DNA of 64,000 bases from Campylobacter novaezeelandiae (GTDB lineage Bacteria; Campylobacterota; Campylobacteria; Campylobacterales; Campylobacteraceae): assembly GCF_004323845.1 (NCBI RefSeq), contig NZ_QPGR01000004.1, positions 1 to 64,000 on the forward strand. Direction: 5' to 3'. The translations under genes were made by a program, and so were the position numbers. This document shows, in pieces, positions 1 through 9,363 of the stretch (the first letter of the stretch is position 1; every line of letters starts with the position of its first letter). The notes beneath the pieces were generated by a model. It searched no databases, had not been told where the DNA came from, and saw nothing but the letters and a program-made list of their open reading frames with translations.

Positions 1-104
1 AGAAAAAATAGAAAAAATTGCAATTATTATAAATCAAATGAAATAATAAGAATACTGAAAAATAGATATTTTGAAAGGTTTTTAAATTTTAAGAAATTAA
101 ATGA

Positions 105-464
105 TGGTGGAAGCGAGGGGAATTGAACCCCTGTCCAAAAATAATTCCACAAAGACCTCTACATACTTAGTAAAGATGAAAATTTCACCAAATCAAGCTC
201 ATCTTCCAAAACTTTATGATCTGGCTAAGACTTTATTTCATCTTTGATGTGTCAAGTCAAAGACTACACTATCTTGTAATGACCAAATTTTAAATTAGAT
301 AGTATTGTTTAAAATTCGGGCTCAACTGAACTTACGCAGCTTTAGCGTAAGCAGGAGCAAATTTTACGTTGTTTGCGTTTAATTTTAATTTAGGCTTTTA
401 ACGCTTTGCCCAAAGCGGTATGCCATCTTTGCAAACTTACTCCTGTCGAAGCCAAGTCGCTCCC
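105..464 (-). ncRNA. ssrA: tmRNA (transfer-messenger RNA)
   Basis: Rescues ribosomes stalled on broken mRNAs and tags the nascent protein for proteolysis. On the minus strand the RNA begins GGGAGCGACTTGG at 464 and ends in an encoded CCA at 105. The acceptor stem pairs GGGAGCG with CGCTTCC (one G-U), and the T-arm GGGGTTCAATTCCCC type sequence is visible near the 3' end. The tag frame (332-376) encodes ANNVKFAPAYAKAA then stop, which is the Campylobacter tag. The mature 5' end lies one base beyond the stop codon of the upstream gene (466-876), so this RNA is either processed from a joint transcript or started from a promoter inside that gene. Confidence 0.97.
332..376 (-). other. tmRNA tag-peptide reading frame
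   Basis: The internal resume frame of the tmRNA reads GCA AAC AAC GTA AAA and on to GCG TAA, giving ANNVKFAPAYAKAA. The first Ala is the resume codon. This supports both the tmRNA call and a Campylobacter origin. Confidence 0.93.
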
Positions 465-465
465 A

Positions 466-876
466 TTATTTAGAAATAATATTTGGAACATTAACAATTA
501 AAGGATTAAAAATAGCTAAAACAGAATCGTCATTTTCGTAAGATCTGCAGTATTTTTCAAATTGATCACTCATTAAAAGCATCCAATCTGTAAATTCTTC
601 GCTTGCAGGACCTTCAAAACGGCTTGCTTGAATCATCATTTCTTCACAAAATACGCAAAAATCTGTTACTTCATTAAGCTCTAAACGTCTTGCAGCCCAA
701 GCAGTATTGTGTGCTAGAGTTTCAAGCTCTTTTACAGCTTCTTTATATTTTTGTTTATCTGTGCCTAATTTTATGATCAATGGTTCAAAGCGATCACACA
801 TGGTTCTAAAAAATTGCAAAAATTTTTCTATATCATCAATTTCATAATCTAATTCTAATTTTGTTAAAATCCCCAT
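466..876 (-). CDS. hypothetical protein, 136 aa
   Basis: A soluble, acidic, mostly helical protein of 136 residues with no signal peptide, membrane span or catalytic motif that I recognise. It contains a CVFCEE pair of cysteines at about residues 74-77, which could be structural or metal-binding, but this is not established. The ATG is preceded by a weak purine stretch. Its TAA stop ends one base before the mature tmRNA, so the two are probably co-transcribed. Codon use matches its neighbours. I do not assign a function. Confidence 0.75.
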   Translation of the reverse strand: MGILTKLELDYEIDDIEKFLQFFRTMCDRFEPLIIKLGTDKQKYKEAVKELETLAHNTAWAARRLELNEVTDFCVFCEEMMIQASRFEGPASEEFTDWMLLMSDQFEKYCRSYENDDSVLAIFNPLIVNVPNIISK

Positions 877-1074
877 TTTTAAACCATTATTTTAAAGTTC
901 AATTTAAATTTTATCAAATTTTAGCTAAAAACTAAATTTTAAAAGTTAATGAGCAATGCTTAGTGATAAAGTTTTATTTATTTTTGAAAAATTTCTTAAA
1001 ATATAAATAGTCTTTATAAAAATTAAAACTATACTTTGTTAAAATTCTCTTTTAATTTTTTAAAGCAGTTTAAA

Positions 1075-2082
1075 ATGGATAGAATTGTAGAAATAGAAAA
1101 ATTTTCCCTAGATGAAACTTATGAAACTTCGCTAAGACCATCAAATTTTGATGGTTATATTGGTCAGGAAAATATCAAAAAAAATCTTCATATTTTTATC
1201 AGTGCCGCCAAAAAACGTAAGGAATGTTTAGATCATATTCTTTTTAGCGGACCCGCAGGACTTGGAAAAACAACCTTGGCTAATATTATCTCTTATGAAA
1301 TGAATGCAAATATTAAAACAACTGCAGCTCCTATGATAGAAAAAAGTGGAGATTTAGCTGCTATTTTGACTAATCTTAGCGAAGGCGATATTCTTTTTAT
1401 AGATGAAATTCATCGCTTAAGTCCTGCCATAGAAGAGGTGCTTTATCCTGCTATGGAAGATTATAGGCTTGATATCATTATAGGAAGTGGCCCTGCTGCA
1501 CAAACGATTAAAATCGATTTGCCTAAATTTACTTTAATCGGTGCTACGACTAGAGCAGGAATGCTTAGTAATCCTTTAAGAGATCGTTTTGGAATGCAAT
1601 TTCGTTTAGAATTTTATAAAAATGAAGAATTAGCCCTTATTTTACAAAAAGCAGCAAATAAACTTGGTAAAATTTGCGATAAAAAAGCAGCTCTTGAAAT
1701 CGCTAAAAGATCGCGTTCTACGCCAAGAATTGCTTTAAGGCTTTTAAAAAGAGTAAGGGATTTTGCTGATGTAAATGATGAGGAAAATATTAGCGAAGAA
1801 AGAGCTAAAGAGGCTTTAAATTCTTTAGGGGTTAATGAGCTTGGTTTTGATGCTATGGACTTAAGGTATTTAGAACTTTTAACTTCTGCGAAACAAAAAC
1901 CTATTGGGCTTGCTAGTATTGCTGCTGCATTAAGTGAAGATGAAAATACCATTGAAGACGTGATTGAGCCTTATTTGCTTGCTAATGGCTATATAGAAAG
2001 AACGGCTAAAGGAAGAATTGCAAGTGCAAAGAGCTTTAGAGTTTTGAAATTAAATTATCAAAAAAATTTATTTGAGGATTAA
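1075..2082 (+). CDS. ruvB: Holliday junction branch migration ATPase RuvB
   Basis: Hexameric AAA+ motor that works with RuvA (and RuvC) to migrate Holliday junctions during recombinational repair. The protein shows Walker [10 protein letters not shown], Walker [10 protein letters not shown], sensor motif GATTRAG, the arginine-finger region RDRFG and a C-terminal winged-helix domain ending in RGR/RVL. I chose the ATG giving [10 protein letters not shown] (335 aa), the usual family length. An in-frame TTG at 1036 would add 13 hydrophobic/basic residues not expected in RuvB. The downstream permease starts 6 bases after the stop, so the two are likely an operon. Confidence 0.96.
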   Translation: MDRIVEIEKFSLDETYETSLRPSNFDGYIGQENIKKNLHIFISAAKKRKECLDHILFSGPAGLGKTTLANIISYEMNANIKTTAAPMIEKSGDLAAILTNLSEGDILFIDEIHRLSPAIEEVLYPAMEDYRLDIIIGSGPAAQTIKIDLPKFTLIGATTRAGMLSNPLRDRFGMQFRLEFYKNEELALILQKAANKLGKICDKKAALEIAKRSRSTPRIALRLLKRVRDFADVNDEENISEERAKEALNSLGVNELGFDAMDLRYLELLTSAKQKPIGLASIAAALSEDENTIEDVIEPYLLANGYIERTAKGRIASAKSFRVLKLNYQKNLFED

Positions 2083-2088
2083 ATTTAT

Positions 2089-3132
2089 ATGAAAAATGGT
2101 AAAATATTTTTAATATGCTTTATTTTGGTTGTTTTAACGCTTTTGCTTTATCTTTTTAAAAATTTTTTACTTGTTATGATAATTGCTATTTTAATGGCTG
2201 TGGCTACTTCTAACTTGCATTTGAGATTTTTAAATTTAACTAAAGGTCGTAAATTTTTAGCAACTTGTATGACTACTGCTTGTATTGTTGCTCTTTTCTT
2301 TGCCCCTTTTGTTTATGCCATGATAGAATTTGCCAGAGTTTTAAAAAATTTTGATATAAATACCATTACTCATACTTTAGATTATATTAAAAATTACGAA
2401 TTTTCTCTTCCTGAATCTTTGAATTTTTTAGAACCAAAAATAAAAGAATTTTTAGCCAATATTGATCTTAATACCCTTTCAAAACAGTCTTTAAGTTATG
2501 CTTCAAATTTTACAAAAAGTGGAGCTAAATTTTTGATTGATATGGTATTAATTTGTGTATTTTATTTTTTTGCAAATCTTTATGGAACAGAGCTTGTTAT
2601 TTATATAAAATCTATAGTGCCTATTGAGAAAAAGGAGCTTGAAGATGTATTAAGCGAAGTAAGCAATGTTATGGCTGTGGTGCTTTATTCTATGGTTATT
2701 GTTGCTATTTTTCAAGGTGCATTATTTGCAATTATTACTGCTGTTTTTGGTTATAATGGATTTTTAATGGGTGCTATTTTTTCAATAAGTTCTTTAATTC
2801 CTGCTATTGGCGGTGCTTTAATTTATATACCTATTAGTCTTTATGAATTTGCTATGAGTAATCAAAAAGCTGCTTTTTGGATTTTTGGTTATTCTGTTTT
2901 GGTAATATCTTTTTTTGCGGACACTTTAATCAAGCCTTTAATTATCAAATGGATTAATGAAAAACTTGTTAAAACTCCTACGAATATCAATGAATTCTTG
3001 ATTTTTTTAGCAATGATCGCTGGAATTTCTAGTTTTGGGTTTTGGGGTATTATTTTAGGTCCAGCAATTTTAACTTTTTTTATTTCAACTATAAGACTTT
3101 ATGTAATTTTGAAAGATAAAAATTTAATTTAA
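2089..3132 (+). CDS. AI-2E family (PerM/UPF0118) transporter
   Basis: Polytopic inner-membrane protein of 347 aa with about eight predicted membrane helices. Two lie at the very N-terminus (residues 6-45), followed by a soluble insertion around residues 80-145 and a helical C-terminal half containing the family-type SLIPAIGG motif near residue 240. The family includes PerM, Na+/H+ antiporters and putative autoinducer-2 exporters, so the substrate cannot be read from sequence. The C. jejuni orthologue I recall is AmaA. It is tightly linked to ruvB. Confidence 0.85.
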   Translation: MKNGKIFLICFILVVLTLLLYLFKNFLLVMIIAILMAVATSNLHLRFLNLTKGRKFLATCMTTACIVALFFAPFVYAMIEFARVLKNFDINTITHTLDYIKNYEFSLPESLNFLEPKIKEFLANIDLNTLSKQSLSYASNFTKSGAKFLIDMVLICVFYFFANLYGTELVIYIKSIVPIEKKELEDVLSEVSNVMAVVLYSMVIVAIFQGALFAIITAVFGYNGFLMGAIFSISSLIPAIGGALIYIPISLYEFAMSNQKAAFWIFGYSVLVISFFADTLIKPLIIKWINEKLVKTPTNINEFLIFLAMIAGISSFGFWGIILGPAILTFFISTIRLYVILKDKNLI

Positions 3133-3139
3133 TAATCCA

Positions 3140-3173
3140 AATTAAAAAGTTTAAAAATTTAAGCTTTTTAATT
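3140..3173. terminator. convergent hairpin between permease and murD
   Basis: Ten-base arms AATTAAAAAG (3140-3149) and CTTTTTAATT (3164-3173) pair perfectly in the short gap between the two convergent genes, and the hairpin overlaps the murD stop codon. A/T-rich flanks could serve as U tracts in both directions. The stem is A/T-rich, so it is probably weak. Confidence 0.5.
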
Positions 3174-4370
3174 ATTTAAGTCTTTGATTTCTTTTTTAAA
3201 TATCTCTCCTCGTTCTTTATAGGAGCTAAATTGATCCAAACTTGCACAAGCAGGACTTAGTATAGCAATTTCGTTATTTTTTAATTCTTTTGAAATTTCT
3301 TTGATAGCATCTTTTAGAAAATGGCATTGATAAGCTTTTATTTTATAATCTTTAGCATAAGAATTAAGTTTTTGTATATTTGATCCTATGATGTATAAAG
3401 CTATATCTAGTTTTTGCATAAAATTGAATAAGTTGTTAAATTCCATTCCTTTATCATCACCCCCTATGATAAGATAAATTTTTTTATCTTTATAGCGTTT
3501 AAGCGCTTCTAAAGTGGCATTTTCATTAGTAGCTTTTGTATCATTGATCCAAGTTCTTCCTAGATGATCTTTTAATTCTTCTAATTTATTTTCTTCCATT
3601 TTAAAAGTGGATAAAAGTTTATAATTGATATCTTTAAGGATAATTTTTTTTATACTACAAGCTATAAGAGCATCGATTAAAAAAGGTTTTTTAAAATTAA
3701 CTTTTTTTAGATCAATTTCCATTTTCTGTGCTAAATCTTTTTCATCTTTATAAGTAATTTTATCCGCTTTTGTAGGAATATCAGCATATATTTGAGGAAG
3801 TATAACTTTATCACATTTTTGCATTCTATATAAAACACTAAGTTTGGCTTCTTCATAGGCTTTAAAACTTCCATGCCAAGAGATATGATCTGTGCTTATA
3901 GGCAAAAGGGCATAAATTTCGGGTTTTGCTAATTTTGTATAATGAAGAGTAAAAGATGAAGTTTCAAGTATCCATAATTTTGCATAAGGATTTAAATTAG
4001 CTAAAGGTATGCCTATATTTGCGCCCATAACAGCTCCTACATGTTTTAAGAGATGTTGGGTTATTTGTGTTGTTGTTGTTTTTCCATTTGTTCCGCTAAT
4101 CCAAACACTTCTTGGCATAATGTCATAAAAGAAATCATATTCACTGATTAAATTTCTAGCTTGTTTAACTAAGATATGATCTTTTGGAAAACCTGGGCTT
4201 ACTATTTCAAGTGAACTTAAAGAAGGGTTAAAATGATTTGTAGGTAATAAATTGTTATTAAATTCATCTTTTAAAGGCTTTTTAAAATTATCATCATAAA
4301 TATCAAAGCCACCTAATTTTTGCGCTAAAGCTTTAGTGGTTGTTCCGTAACCAAATAAAGATTTTTTCAT
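3168..4370 (-). CDS. murD: UDP-N-acetylmuramoylalanine-D-glutamate ligase
   Basis: Cytoplasmic ATP-dependent ligase adding D-Glu to UDP-MurNAc-L-Ala in peptidoglycan precursor synthesis. Visible motifs are the Mur ligase P-loop [11 protein letters not shown] (about residues 91-101), the central STDHISWHG region, NDTKATN in the C-terminal domain and a C-terminal [10 protein letters not shown] signature. I chose the ATG at 4370 (401 aa, MKKSLFGYG) because it overlaps the mraY stop by 4 bases (ATGA). A longer frame upstream would overlap mraY by 57 bases. The overlap indicates translational coupling with mraY. Confidence 0.95.
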   Translation of the reverse strand: MKKSLFGYGTTTKALAQKLGGFDIYDDNFKKPLKDEFNNNLLPTNHFNPSLSSLEIVSPGFPKDHILVKQARNLISEYDFFYDIMPRSVWISGTNGKTTTTQITQHLLKHVGAVMGANIGIPLANLNPYAKLWILETSSFTLHYTKLAKPEIYALLPISTDHISWHGSFKAYEEAKLSVLYRMQKCDKVILPQIYADIPTKADKITYKDEKDLAQKMEIDLKKVNFKKPFLIDALIACSIKKIILKDINYKLLSTFKMEENKLEELKDHLGRTWINDTKATNENATLEALKRYKDKKIYLIIGGDDKGMEFNNLFNFMQKLDIALYIIGSNIQKLNSYAKDYKIKAYQCHFLKDAIKEISKELKNNEIAILSPACASLDQFSSYKERGEIFKKEIKDLNN

Positions 4371-5425
4371 CTTAATTTTATTGAGGCAAGGGCGATTAAA
4401 TTGGTAAGTAAAGCTATCATCCAAAAACGCACAATGATTTTATTCTCTACCCAGCCTACTTTTTCAAAATGATGATGGATAGGAGCCATTTTAAATACTC
4501 TTTTATGAAATATTTTAAAACTTCCAACTTGCAAAATAACTGATATGGTTTCAAGAACAAAAACAAATCCTATAAGTAAAAGTAAAATTTCATTTTTACT
4601 AATAACTGCTAAAAACCCTATAAAAGCTCCTATGCTTAAACTGCCACTATCTCCCATAAAAATTTGTGCTGGATAGCAGTTATACCATAAAAACCCCATT
4701 AAAGCTCCAATTAAAGCCGCACAAACAATTGCAACTTCTCCAAGATTTTGAATTTTAGGCAAAAGCAAATACTCGCTGTAATTAAGATTTCCGCTTAAAT
4801 AAATAAAAATTGCTAAAGTTGAAAGAGAAAATATAGAAGGAACCGTTGCTAATCCATCAAGTCCATCTGTTAAATTTACTGCATTAGAACTTGAAATTAA
4901 AACTAAAATCCAAAAGACTATAGCAAAAAGAGATAAATCAAAAAGAGGATGTTTGTAAAAAGGGATATATAAATCTGTATTAAATCCATAAAAATAAAGT
5001 GGCACACAACAAAGCAAAGAAGCAATGATTTGAGCTATAAATTTAGCCCTAGCACTAAGACCACTGTGATTGTTTTGATAAAGAATTTTACCTAGATCAT
5101 CAATAAGACCTATAAGCGAAAATAAAATAAGACATAAAAGGGTCAAAAGAGCAAAATAATTATCAAATTTTATGCATATTAAACTTGCAATAACAGCACA
5201 AGATATAAAGACAATCCCACCCATTGTTGGTGTTTTTGATTTCATTTGATGATTTTGTGGAGCGTATTCGTATATAGGTTGATTAGCATTTTTTGTTTTT
5301 GCCCATTTTATAAATTTTGGAATAATAAATAAAGTAAGACAAAGGGCAATGAAAAATGCAAATCCTGCACGCACGCTAATATAAGTAAAAAAAGCATAAT
5401 CACTAAAATAAGATAAATAATACAA
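4367..5425 (-). CDS. mraY: phospho-MurNAc-pentapeptide transferase MraY
   Basis: Integral inner-membrane enzyme (352 aa, about ten helices) that makes lipid I from UDP-MurNAc-pentapeptide and undecaprenyl phosphate. Hallmarks are TPTMGG after the first helix, the LIDDLGK aspartate pair, [10 protein letters not shown], the FMGDSGSL aspartate and the APIHHHFE histidine triad near the C-terminus. It is first in the mraY-murD pair, with the downstream gene overlapping by 4 bases. It is divergent from gpmI. Confidence 0.97.
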   Translation of the reverse strand: MYYLSYFSDYAFFTYISVRAGFAFFIALCLTLFIIPKFIKWAKTKNANQPIYEYAPQNHQMKSKTPTMGGIVFISCAVIASLICIKFDNYFALLTLLCLILFSLIGLIDDLGKILYQNNHSGLSARAKFIAQIIASLLCCVPLYFYGFNTDLYIPFYKHPLFDLSLFAIVFWILVLISSSNAVNLTDGLDGLATVPSIFSLSTLAIFIYLSGNLNYSEYLLLPKIQNLGEVAIVCAALIGALMGFLWYNCYPAQIFMGDSGSLSIGAFIGFLAVISKNEILLLLIGFVFVLETISVILQVGSFKIFHKRVFKMAPIHHHFEKVGWVENKIIVRFWMIALLTNLIALASIKLR

Positions 5426-5503
5426 ATGTAAAGCCTTTTTTTGTTTTTAAAGTTTAATTTTAGTAAAATCAAGCAAAAAATATTCTTATAAAGAGTTTAA
5501 AAA

Positions 5504-6982
5504 ATGAAACAAAAATGTATTTTAGTTATAACAGATGGTGTAGGGTATAATCCAGATAGTGAATTTAATGCTTTTTTTCATGCCAAAAAGCCAAATTATG
5601 AAAAACTTTTTAAAGAAGTGCCTCATACTCTTATTAAAACCAGTGGTTTAGCAGTAGGTTTACCAGAGGGACAAATGGGTAATAGTGAAGTAGGGCATAT
5701 GTGTATAGGAAGTGGACGCATTATTTATCAAAATTTAGTAAGAATTAATAAGGCTATAGAAAATAATACTTTAAAAGATAGCACTAATCTTCAAAATATT
5801 TTAAAAAAATGCAAGAAAATTCATATTATAGGTTTATATAGTGATGGAGGGGTACATTCAAGCCATATGCATTTTAAAGCTTTGCTTAAAATGTGCAAAG
5901 ATGCAGGTAATGAAGTTTATGCGCATATGATAAGTGATGGTAGGGATACAAGTCCTAAAAGTGGTATAAATTTCGCTAAAGATTTAATAAAATTTTGTCA
6001 AGAAAAAGATATTCAATTTGCAAGTTTATGCGGAAGATTTTATGCTATGGATAGGGATAAAAGATGGGAGAGAACACAAAAATATTATGATTGTTTATTA
6101 GCTAAAGTGTTAAAAAATAGTGATTTTGTTGAGCATATTCAAAATTCTTATGATAAAGATATTACCGATGAGTTTTTAGAGTCTATAATTAATCCTAAAT
6201 TTGAGGGAATTAATGAAGAAGATGGACTTATTTTTATTAATTTTAGAAATGATAGAATGAAACAGATTATTGAAGTTTTAAATGATGGAAATTTTAAAGA
6301 ATTTAAGCGTGAAAAAATTTTCAAAAATTTACTTACAATGACTGTTTATGATGATAAATATAATATTCCAGTGTTATTTGAAAAAGAAAAGATTGATAAT
6401 ACCTTGGCTGAGACTATTTCTTTGGCTGGTTTAAGACAACTTCATACAGCAGAGACTGAAAAATATGCTCATGTAACTTTCTTTTTCAATGGAGGAAAAG
6501 AAGAAGTTCTTGAAAATGAAACAAGGGTTTTAATCCCAAGCCCTAAGGTAAAAACTTACGATTTGATGCCTCAAATGAGTGCTTATGAAGTGCTTGAAGT
6601 GGTGTTAAAAGGTATAGAAAATCAAGAAGATTTTATAGTTGTTAATTTTGCCAATGGAGATATGGTAGGACATACTGGAGATTTTAAAGCGGCTGTTAAG
6701 GCTGTAGAAGCTGTAGATGATTGTTTAGGAGAAATTATAAAAAAAGCTAGAGAGCAAGATTATGCTTTTATTATTACAAGTGATCATGGCAATTGTGAAG
6801 CTATGCAAAATAAGAAAGGGGAGTCGCTTACCAATCATACAACTTTTGATGTATTTGCTTTTATTGAGGCAAAAAATATTACGAAGCTTAAAGAAGGTAA
6901 GGGACTTAGTAATATAGCTGCTAGCATTTTAAAGATCATGGGGATTAATATCCCAAAAGAAATGAATGAAGCTTTGTTTTAA
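5504..6982 (+). CDS. gpmI: 2,3-bisphosphoglycerate-independent phosphoglycerate mutase
   Basis: Mn-dependent interconversion of 2- and 3-phosphoglycerate, needed for gluconeogenesis in an organism that grows mainly on amino and organic acids. The 492-aa protein has the alkaline-phosphatase-like metal site: N-terminal VITDGVGYN, the catalytic serine in GNSEVGHM (about residue 61), SDGGVHSS, SDGRDTSP, NFANGDMVGHTG and the C-terminal TSDHGNCE. Length is close to the family norm. It is divergent from mraY and probably monocistronic. Confidence 0.96.
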   Translation: MKQKCILVITDGVGYNPDSEFNAFFHAKKPNYEKLFKEVPHTLIKTSGLAVGLPEGQMGNSEVGHMCIGSGRIIYQNLVRINKAIENNTLKDSTNLQNILKKCKKIHIIGLYSDGGVHSSHMHFKALLKMCKDAGNEVYAHMISDGRDTSPKSGINFAKDLIKFCQEKDIQFASLCGRFYAMDRDKRWERTQKYYDCLLAKVLKNSDFVEHIQNSYDKDITDEFLESIINPKFEGINEEDGLIFINFRNDRMKQIIEVLNDGNFKEFKREKIFKNLLTMTVYDDKYNIPVLFEKEKIDNTLAETISLAGLRQLHTAETEKYAHVTFFFNGGKEEVLENETRVLIPSPKVKTYDLMPQMSAYEVLEVVLKGIENQEDFIVVNFANGDMVGHTGDFKAAVKAVEAVDDCLGEIIKKAREQDYAFIITSDHGNCEAMQNKKGESLTNHTTFDVFAFIEAKNITKLKEGKGLSNIAASILKIMGINIPKEMNEALF

Positions 6983-7017
6983 ATTGGGTATAAATTAATT
7001 TAATTACTAAAGCATTG

Positions 7018-7023
7018 TATAAT
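7018..7023 (+). promoter_or_regulatory. -10 element upstream of fabG
   Basis: TATAAT lies 23 bases before the fabG ATG, with no recognisable -35, as is usual for Campylobacter sigma70 promoters. An AAAAAGGAG ribosome-binding site follows. Confidence 0.5.
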
Positions 7024-7046
7024 TTTAAAATAAAAAAGGAGTAAAA

Positions 7047-7790
7047 ATGAAATTTAGCGGAAAAAATGTTTTAATCACAGGATCAAGTAAGGGCATAGGC
7101 TCATATATTGCAAGAGTTTTAGCAGAATTTGATCTTAAAGTTTGGATTAATTATAGAGGAGATCATAAACTTGCAGATGCCTTAAAAGAGGAAATTGAAT
7201 CAAAAGGTGGCAAAGCTGCTGTAATTAAATTTGATGCAAGCAAAGAGGATGAATTTGAAGCTGCTATTAAGACTATCATAGAAAGCGATGGAGAACTTAG
7301 TTATTTGGTAAATAATGCAGGAATTACAAATGATAAATTAGCCTTAAGAATGAAATTAGAAGATTTTACTGAAGTAATTAATGCGAATTTAAATTCAGCA
7401 TTTTTAGGTTGTAAGGAAGCATTAAAAATAATGAGTAAAAAACGTTTTGGAGCTGTTGTAAATATAGCTTCTATAGTGGGAGAAATGGGCAATGTTGGAC
7501 AAGTGAATTATTCTGCTAGTAAAGGTGGAATGATTGCTATGACTAAATCTTTTGCAAAAGAGGGTGCGAGTCGTAATATTCGTTTTAATGTTGTAACGCC
7601 TGGATTTATTAAAAGCGATATGACAGAGGTTTTAAGCGAAGAAATTAAAAAATCTTATGAAGATAATATCCCTTTAAAACGTTTTGCTGAACCTTGCGAA
7701 GTTGCTTATTGTGTAGCATTTTTGCTTAGTGATTATGCTTCTTATGTGACAGGAGACTCTCTTAAAATTAATGGCGGACTTTATATGTAA
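7047..7790 (+). CDS. fabG: 3-oxoacyl-ACP reductase FabG
   Basis: NADPH-dependent short-chain dehydrogenase performing the first reduction of fatty-acid elongation. It has the Rossmann glycine motif TGSSKGIGSY (about residues 11-20), NNAG, the catalytic Ser in NIASIVG and the YSASK Tyr-Lys pair, with 247 residues as usual. Its TAA shares a base with the ATG of the next gene (TAATG), so the DUF2920 gene is translationally coupled to it. acpP and fabF follow after that gene, which supports the fatty-acid role. Confidence 0.94.
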   Translation: MKFSGKNVLITGSSKGIGSYIARVLAEFDLKVWINYRGDHKLADALKEEIESKGGKAAVIKFDASKEDEFEAAIKTIIESDGELSYLVNNAGITNDKLALRMKLEDFTEVINANLNSAFLGCKEALKIMSKKRFGAVVNIASIVGEMGNVGQVNYSASKGGMIAMTKSFAKEGASRNIRFNVVTPGFIKSDMTEVLSEEIKKSYEDNIPLKRFAEPCEVAYCVAFLLSDYASYVTGDSLKINGGLYM

Positions 7791-9037
7791 TGATAAATAA
7801 AAAAACCTATGAAATCACTTCTTGTGATGATGTTGAGCTTAATATAAAAAGAGAATCAAAGCTTGAATTTAAGCTTTGGTTTGATGATGCTAAAGAAGTA
7901 AAAGCTTTAGTTTTTATCAATCAAGGGCTTGGAACTGATTGTAATGATCCTTATTTAGATTTTGTTGCTAGAGATTTAATCAAAAATTTAGATATTGCTA
8001 TTGTAGGAGTTAATTATCACTGCATAGGCAATCGTCCTCAAACAGGTTCTAGTTTTTATTTAGATGATATTGATAAGCTTATTTTAAGTGAAAGTTGCAA
8101 AGCTATCAATTTAGAACTTCCTTTAGAGGTTAAAGATATTAATAATTATGAAAAAATGAGTGAAGTTTTTCATTTTGTCAATCAAAATTTAGCTAGAAGA
8201 AAATTTGAAGGGAAATTAAATCCTAATTATTTTTTAAACCTTCATGTAAGTTTACAGCCTAGTAAAAATGAATATCAAAATTTTGGCATTATGCAAGCAC
8301 AAGATTTAATCAATGCTTTGCTTTTTATTAAAGCAAATCCTCCATTTAAAATTTCTGGGGGGGGGGATTTAGCTATTATCATGATAGGGACTTCTCACGG
8401 AGGATATTTATCACACCTTGCGGCTAAAATTGCCCCTTGGCTTATAGATGGAGTGATTGATAATTCTAGTGGAGCTAAATTTCCTTGGAGGGTTGTAGGT
8501 TTTGGCAAAGAGATTGATTTTATGCAATATGCTGAATTTTCAACTTTTGATTTTTTTCATCATATTAATACTCATTGTTCCACAAAAACATTTTGGACCA
8601 GTAATAAAGAAGCAAAAAACTTTTTTTCTCCGGCAAGAAGAAAAATAAGAAACATTTTAGAAGAAGATCATCTTATAATACAAAGCAAATATGCCAATAC
8701 AAAATATGTGAGTTATTTTTCTGTAAAAGATCAATATCTTTCTTTAGAAGAAAAAAGAATTTTATATAAAGAATTTAGGGATTTAAATTTTGATGCTTGT
8801 CTTTATGAAATCAGTGAAAAAGATATAGATCATAAATTCATAAAAGATCTAAATCACGGTATGGGAATACCTACAAAACTTTTAATTAAAAAAGAATTGC
8901 CAACTTTATTAGATAAAATTCTTTTAGATAATAAAAAAGACTTTAAAGAAAAAAGTATTTCTTATCCAAGTGAAGACTTAATTTATACTTTTAGCGAAGA
9001 GAATAATAGAATAAGTTTGAAGATTATAAAAAAGTAA
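7790..9037 (+). CDS. DUF2920 family protein, phase-variable (poly-G)
   Basis: A 415-aa cytoplasmic protein of a family that C. jejuni carries in several copies, often with homopolymeric G tracts (the '617' paralogue family as I recall it). It looks like an alpha/beta hydrolase: GTSHGGYLS at about residues 198-206 is a GxSxG nucleophile elbow, and a histidine in DLNHGMG near the C-terminus could complete a triad. A run of ten G (8357-8366) encodes Gly-Gly-Gly just before the elbow. The frame is open with G10, while a tract of 9 or 11 would truncate the protein near residue 195. It overlaps the fabG stop by one base. The substrate is unknown; a role in surface glycan or lipid modification is inference only. 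Confidence 0.85.
   Translation: MINKKTYEITSCDDVELNIKRESKLEFKLWFDDAKEVKALVFINQGLGTDCNDPYLDFVARDLIKNLDIAIVGVNYHCIGNRPQTGSSFYLDDIDKLILSESCKAINLELPLEVKDINNYEKMSEVFHFVNQNLARRKFEGKLNPNYFLNLHVSLQPSKNEYQNFGIMQAQDLINALLFIKANPPFKISGGGDLAIIMIGTSHGGYLSHLAAKIAPWLIDGVIDNSSGAKFPWRVVGFGKEIDFMQYAEFSTFDFFHHINTHCSTKTFWTSNKEAKNFFSPARRKIRNILEEDHLIIQSKYANTKYVSYFSVKDQYLSLEEKRILYKEFRDLNFDACLYEISEKDIDHKFIKDLNHGMGIPTKLLIKKELPTLLDKILLDNKKDFKEKSISYPSEDLIYTFSEENNRISLKIIKK
8357..8366 (+). repeat. G10 homopolymeric (contingency) tract
   Basis: Ten consecutive G in coding DNA that is otherwise about 30% GC, bounded by TTCT and ATTT. Such tracts of 8-11 G undergo slipped-strand mispairing in Campylobacter. The length here keeps the DUF2920 frame open (ON). 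Confidence 0.95.
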
Positions 9038-9062
9038 TATTGTATTTTTAAGCTTTTTAGGA

Positions 9063-9068
9063 TAAAAT
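9063..9068 (+). promoter_or_regulatory. possible -10 element upstream of acpP
   Basis: TAAAAT within GATAAAATAC lies 32 bases before the acpP ATG, followed by a good CAAGGAG ribosome-binding site. This would let acpP-fabF-accA be expressed independently of the phase-variable gene upstream. Confidence 0.4.
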
Positions 9069-9099
9069 ACGCGTTATTTTAAATTCAAGGAGATAGATA

Positions 9100-9333
9100 A
9101 TGGCAACTTTTGATGATGTAAAATCAGTTGTAGTAGAGCAATTAAGTATAGATGCAGATGCGGTAAAAATGGATTCTAAGATAATTGAAGATTTAGGTGC
9201 AGATTCTTTAGATGTTGTTGAGCTTATTATGGCTTTAGAGGAAAAATTTGGTATAGAAATCCCTGATAGTGATGCTGAGAAGCTTATTAAAATTGAGGAT
9301 GTTGTAAATTATATTGATAATCTTAAAAAATAA
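9100..9333 (+). CDS. acpP: acyl carrier protein
   Basis: Small acidic carrier (77 aa) that holds growing acyl chains on a phosphopantetheine arm. The attachment serine is in the ADSLDVVEL motif at about residue 37. It is the expected length and is followed by fabF and accA in the same direction. The strong AAGGAG ribosome-binding site fits a very abundant protein. Confidence 0.98.
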   Translation: MATFDDVKSVVVEQLSIDADAVKMDSKIIEDLGADSLDVVELIMALEEKFGIEIPDSDAEKLIKIEDVVNYIDNLKK

Positions 9334-9363
9334 TTTTAAATTCTTATAATAAGGAAGCTATTT

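Noticed and set aside
1..104. Possible feature downstream of the tmRNA
   Set aside because: A/T-rich sequence without ORF, clear hairpin or RNA-like structure.
1036..1074. Upstream TTG start for ruvB
   Set aside because: It would add residues not found in RuvB, and the ATG at 1075 gives the standard N-terminus.
1614..1952. Antisense open frame inside ruvB
   Set aside because: Serine/leucine-rich shadow of the ruvB coding strand without a ribosome-binding site; same for similar antisense frames in fabG, accA, kefB, ccsBA, mccA, tuf, rplA and rpoB.
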